Assembly (NCBI GenBank): GCA_964390695.1 | Contig: CAYMKI010000076.1 | Coordinates: forward strand, 1-14,270 | DNA: 14,270 nt | Source of the DNA: CAWACC01 sp964390695 | GTDB taxonomy: Bacteria; Chlamydiota; Chlamydiia; Chlamydiales; Parachlamydiaceae | Reading direction: 5' to 3' | Shown here: positions 13,680-14,270 of the stretch, piece by piece | How positions within the stretch are numbered: position 1 is the first letter of the stretch | Layout of the letters: each line of letters starts with the position of its first letter | The notes under the pieces: generated by a model | Seen by the model: the letters and a program-made list of their open reading frames with translations, nothing else | The model's database searches: none | Told to the model about the DNA's origin: nothing | Program-made: the position numbers and the translations under genes

Positions 13680-14270
13680 TTAAATCTCTATTTCGGGATA
13701 TAACGGATACCTGCTTAATAGCTCTTTTACGCGCTGCTGGTTTTTGGCGAGCACGGCAGCATCGACGATCACCTGAGCTTTGCTCGCCTGACCCGAAGAA
13801 GTCACAGCGGGTTGCGCATGGCTAAGCACATTGATGATGATGTCGGCGATTTCACGCATTTCCGCGGCACCCATTCCTAAGGTGGTCAAAGCCGGTGTGC
13901 CCAGGCGAATACCCGAGGTATACCAAGGTCCATTTTTGTCAAAGGGGATGGCATTCCGGTTGAGCGTGAGATGCGCCTGTCTCAAAGCGTTTTCGGCCTG
14001 GCGGCCATTGAGGTTGAAACCGCTCACATCCACAATCATCAGATGGTTTTCGGTGCCTCCGGAAACTAGGCGCACGCCCTTTTCCAGAAACCCGCCGGCC
14101 AGAGCGGCCGCATTGTCCACAATCTTGCGGGCATATACTTCAAAGCTGGGCTGATTCGCTTCTTTGAAAGCCACGGCTTTAGCTGCCATCACATGCGGCA
14201 GAGGTCCGCCCAAGACCAGAGGACAGCCCTTATTTAAAACCTCTGCAAAGCCCTGGGTAGACAAAACGAT
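13680..14270 (-). CDS. glyA: Serine hydroxymethyltransferase, C-terminal part (5' end outside window)
   Basis: PLP enzyme that interconverts serine and glycine while charging tetrahydrofolate. The window holds the last 196 residues; the frame stays open to the right edge, and the PLP-lysine motif lies beyond it. Conserved segments visible are CPLVLGGPLPHVMAAKAVAFKEAN, the SGGTENHLMIVDV strand, and LTLNRNAIPFDKNGPWYTSGIRLGTPALTTLGM, which carries the substrate-carboxylate-binding Arg near IRLGTPA. PLPHVMAAKAV is the form I associate with chlamydial GlyA. In Chlamydia pneumoniae GlyA has been reported to have alanine racemase activity, supplying D-Ala where alr is lacking. An 82-base gap separates its stop from the clpP ATG. 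I saw no strong terminator there, so glyA-clpP-dapF may be one transcript. Confidence 0.95.
   Translation of the reverse strand: MVLSTQGFAEVLNKGCPLVLGGPLPHVMAAKAVAFKEANQPSFEVYARKIVDNAAALAGGFLEKGVRLVSGGTENHLMIVDVSGFNLNGRQAENALRQAHLTLNRNAIPFDKNGPWYTSGIRLGTPALTTLGMGAAEMREIADIIINVLSHAQPAVTSSGQASKAQVIVDAAVLAKNQQRVKELLSRYPLYPEIEI

Overview
The window most likely comes from an amoeba-associated member of the Chlamydiae (Parachlamydiaceae-like: Parachlamydia, Protochlamydia or Neochlamydia). The best evidence is the block at 10736-14270, read on the minus strand as glyA - clpP - dapF - UPF0158 protein. This is the order I recall for the Chlamydia trachomatis neighbourhood CT432-CT431-CT430-CT429. A eukaryotic-type F-box N-terminus at the left end and two orphan proteins fit an amoeba symbiont. 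The genus is inference.

Layout. Positions 1-51 are a pure C run, probably a contig-end artefact. It cuts off a minus-strand gene whose first 53 codons encode an F-box. A divergent AT-rich intergenic region (209-493) holds a promoter for each side and an 11-bp inverted repeat. An orphan gene (494-1432) follows. It converges on, and overlaps by 4 bp, a tightly coupled minus-strand operon (5675 to 1429). That operon encodes a tripartite exporter: HlyD/DevB-type adaptor, NodT-type outer-membrane lipoprotein, DevC/MacB-type permease and ATPase. Overlapping stops and starts suggest translational coupling.

From 5857 to 7286 lies a house-cleaning NTPase gene (DUF84/YjjX-like). The 3' half of the gene and its downstream palindrome are repeated 558 bp further on as a truncated copy. 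The last 213 bp of the two copies are identical, although the upstream part has diverged. Positions 7287-7498 carry a MITE-like inverted repeat and a strong hairpin at the end of the next gene. An orphan minus-strand gene (7499-8425) is divergent from a two-gene plus-strand unit: an SAM methyltransferase and a GT2 glycosyltransferase with TPR-like repeats that begins with a signal peptide.

The conserved minus-strand block closes the window. The UPF0158 protein carries an AT-hook, an acidic stretch and a histone-H1-like Lys/Ala/Pro tail. DapF has about 44 extra N-terminal codons made largely of palindromic DNA. ClpP has an intact catalytic triad, and GlyA is cut by the window edge. In pathogenic Chlamydia, DapF and GlyA have been reported to moonlight as glutamate and alanine racemases for peptidoglycan synthesis. 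I saw no tRNA, rRNA, CRISPR or transposase gene. The strongest candidates for new biology are the chromatin-like UPF0158 protein, the exported glycosyltransferase, the concerted duplication at 6213-7286 and the palindromic insert in dapF.
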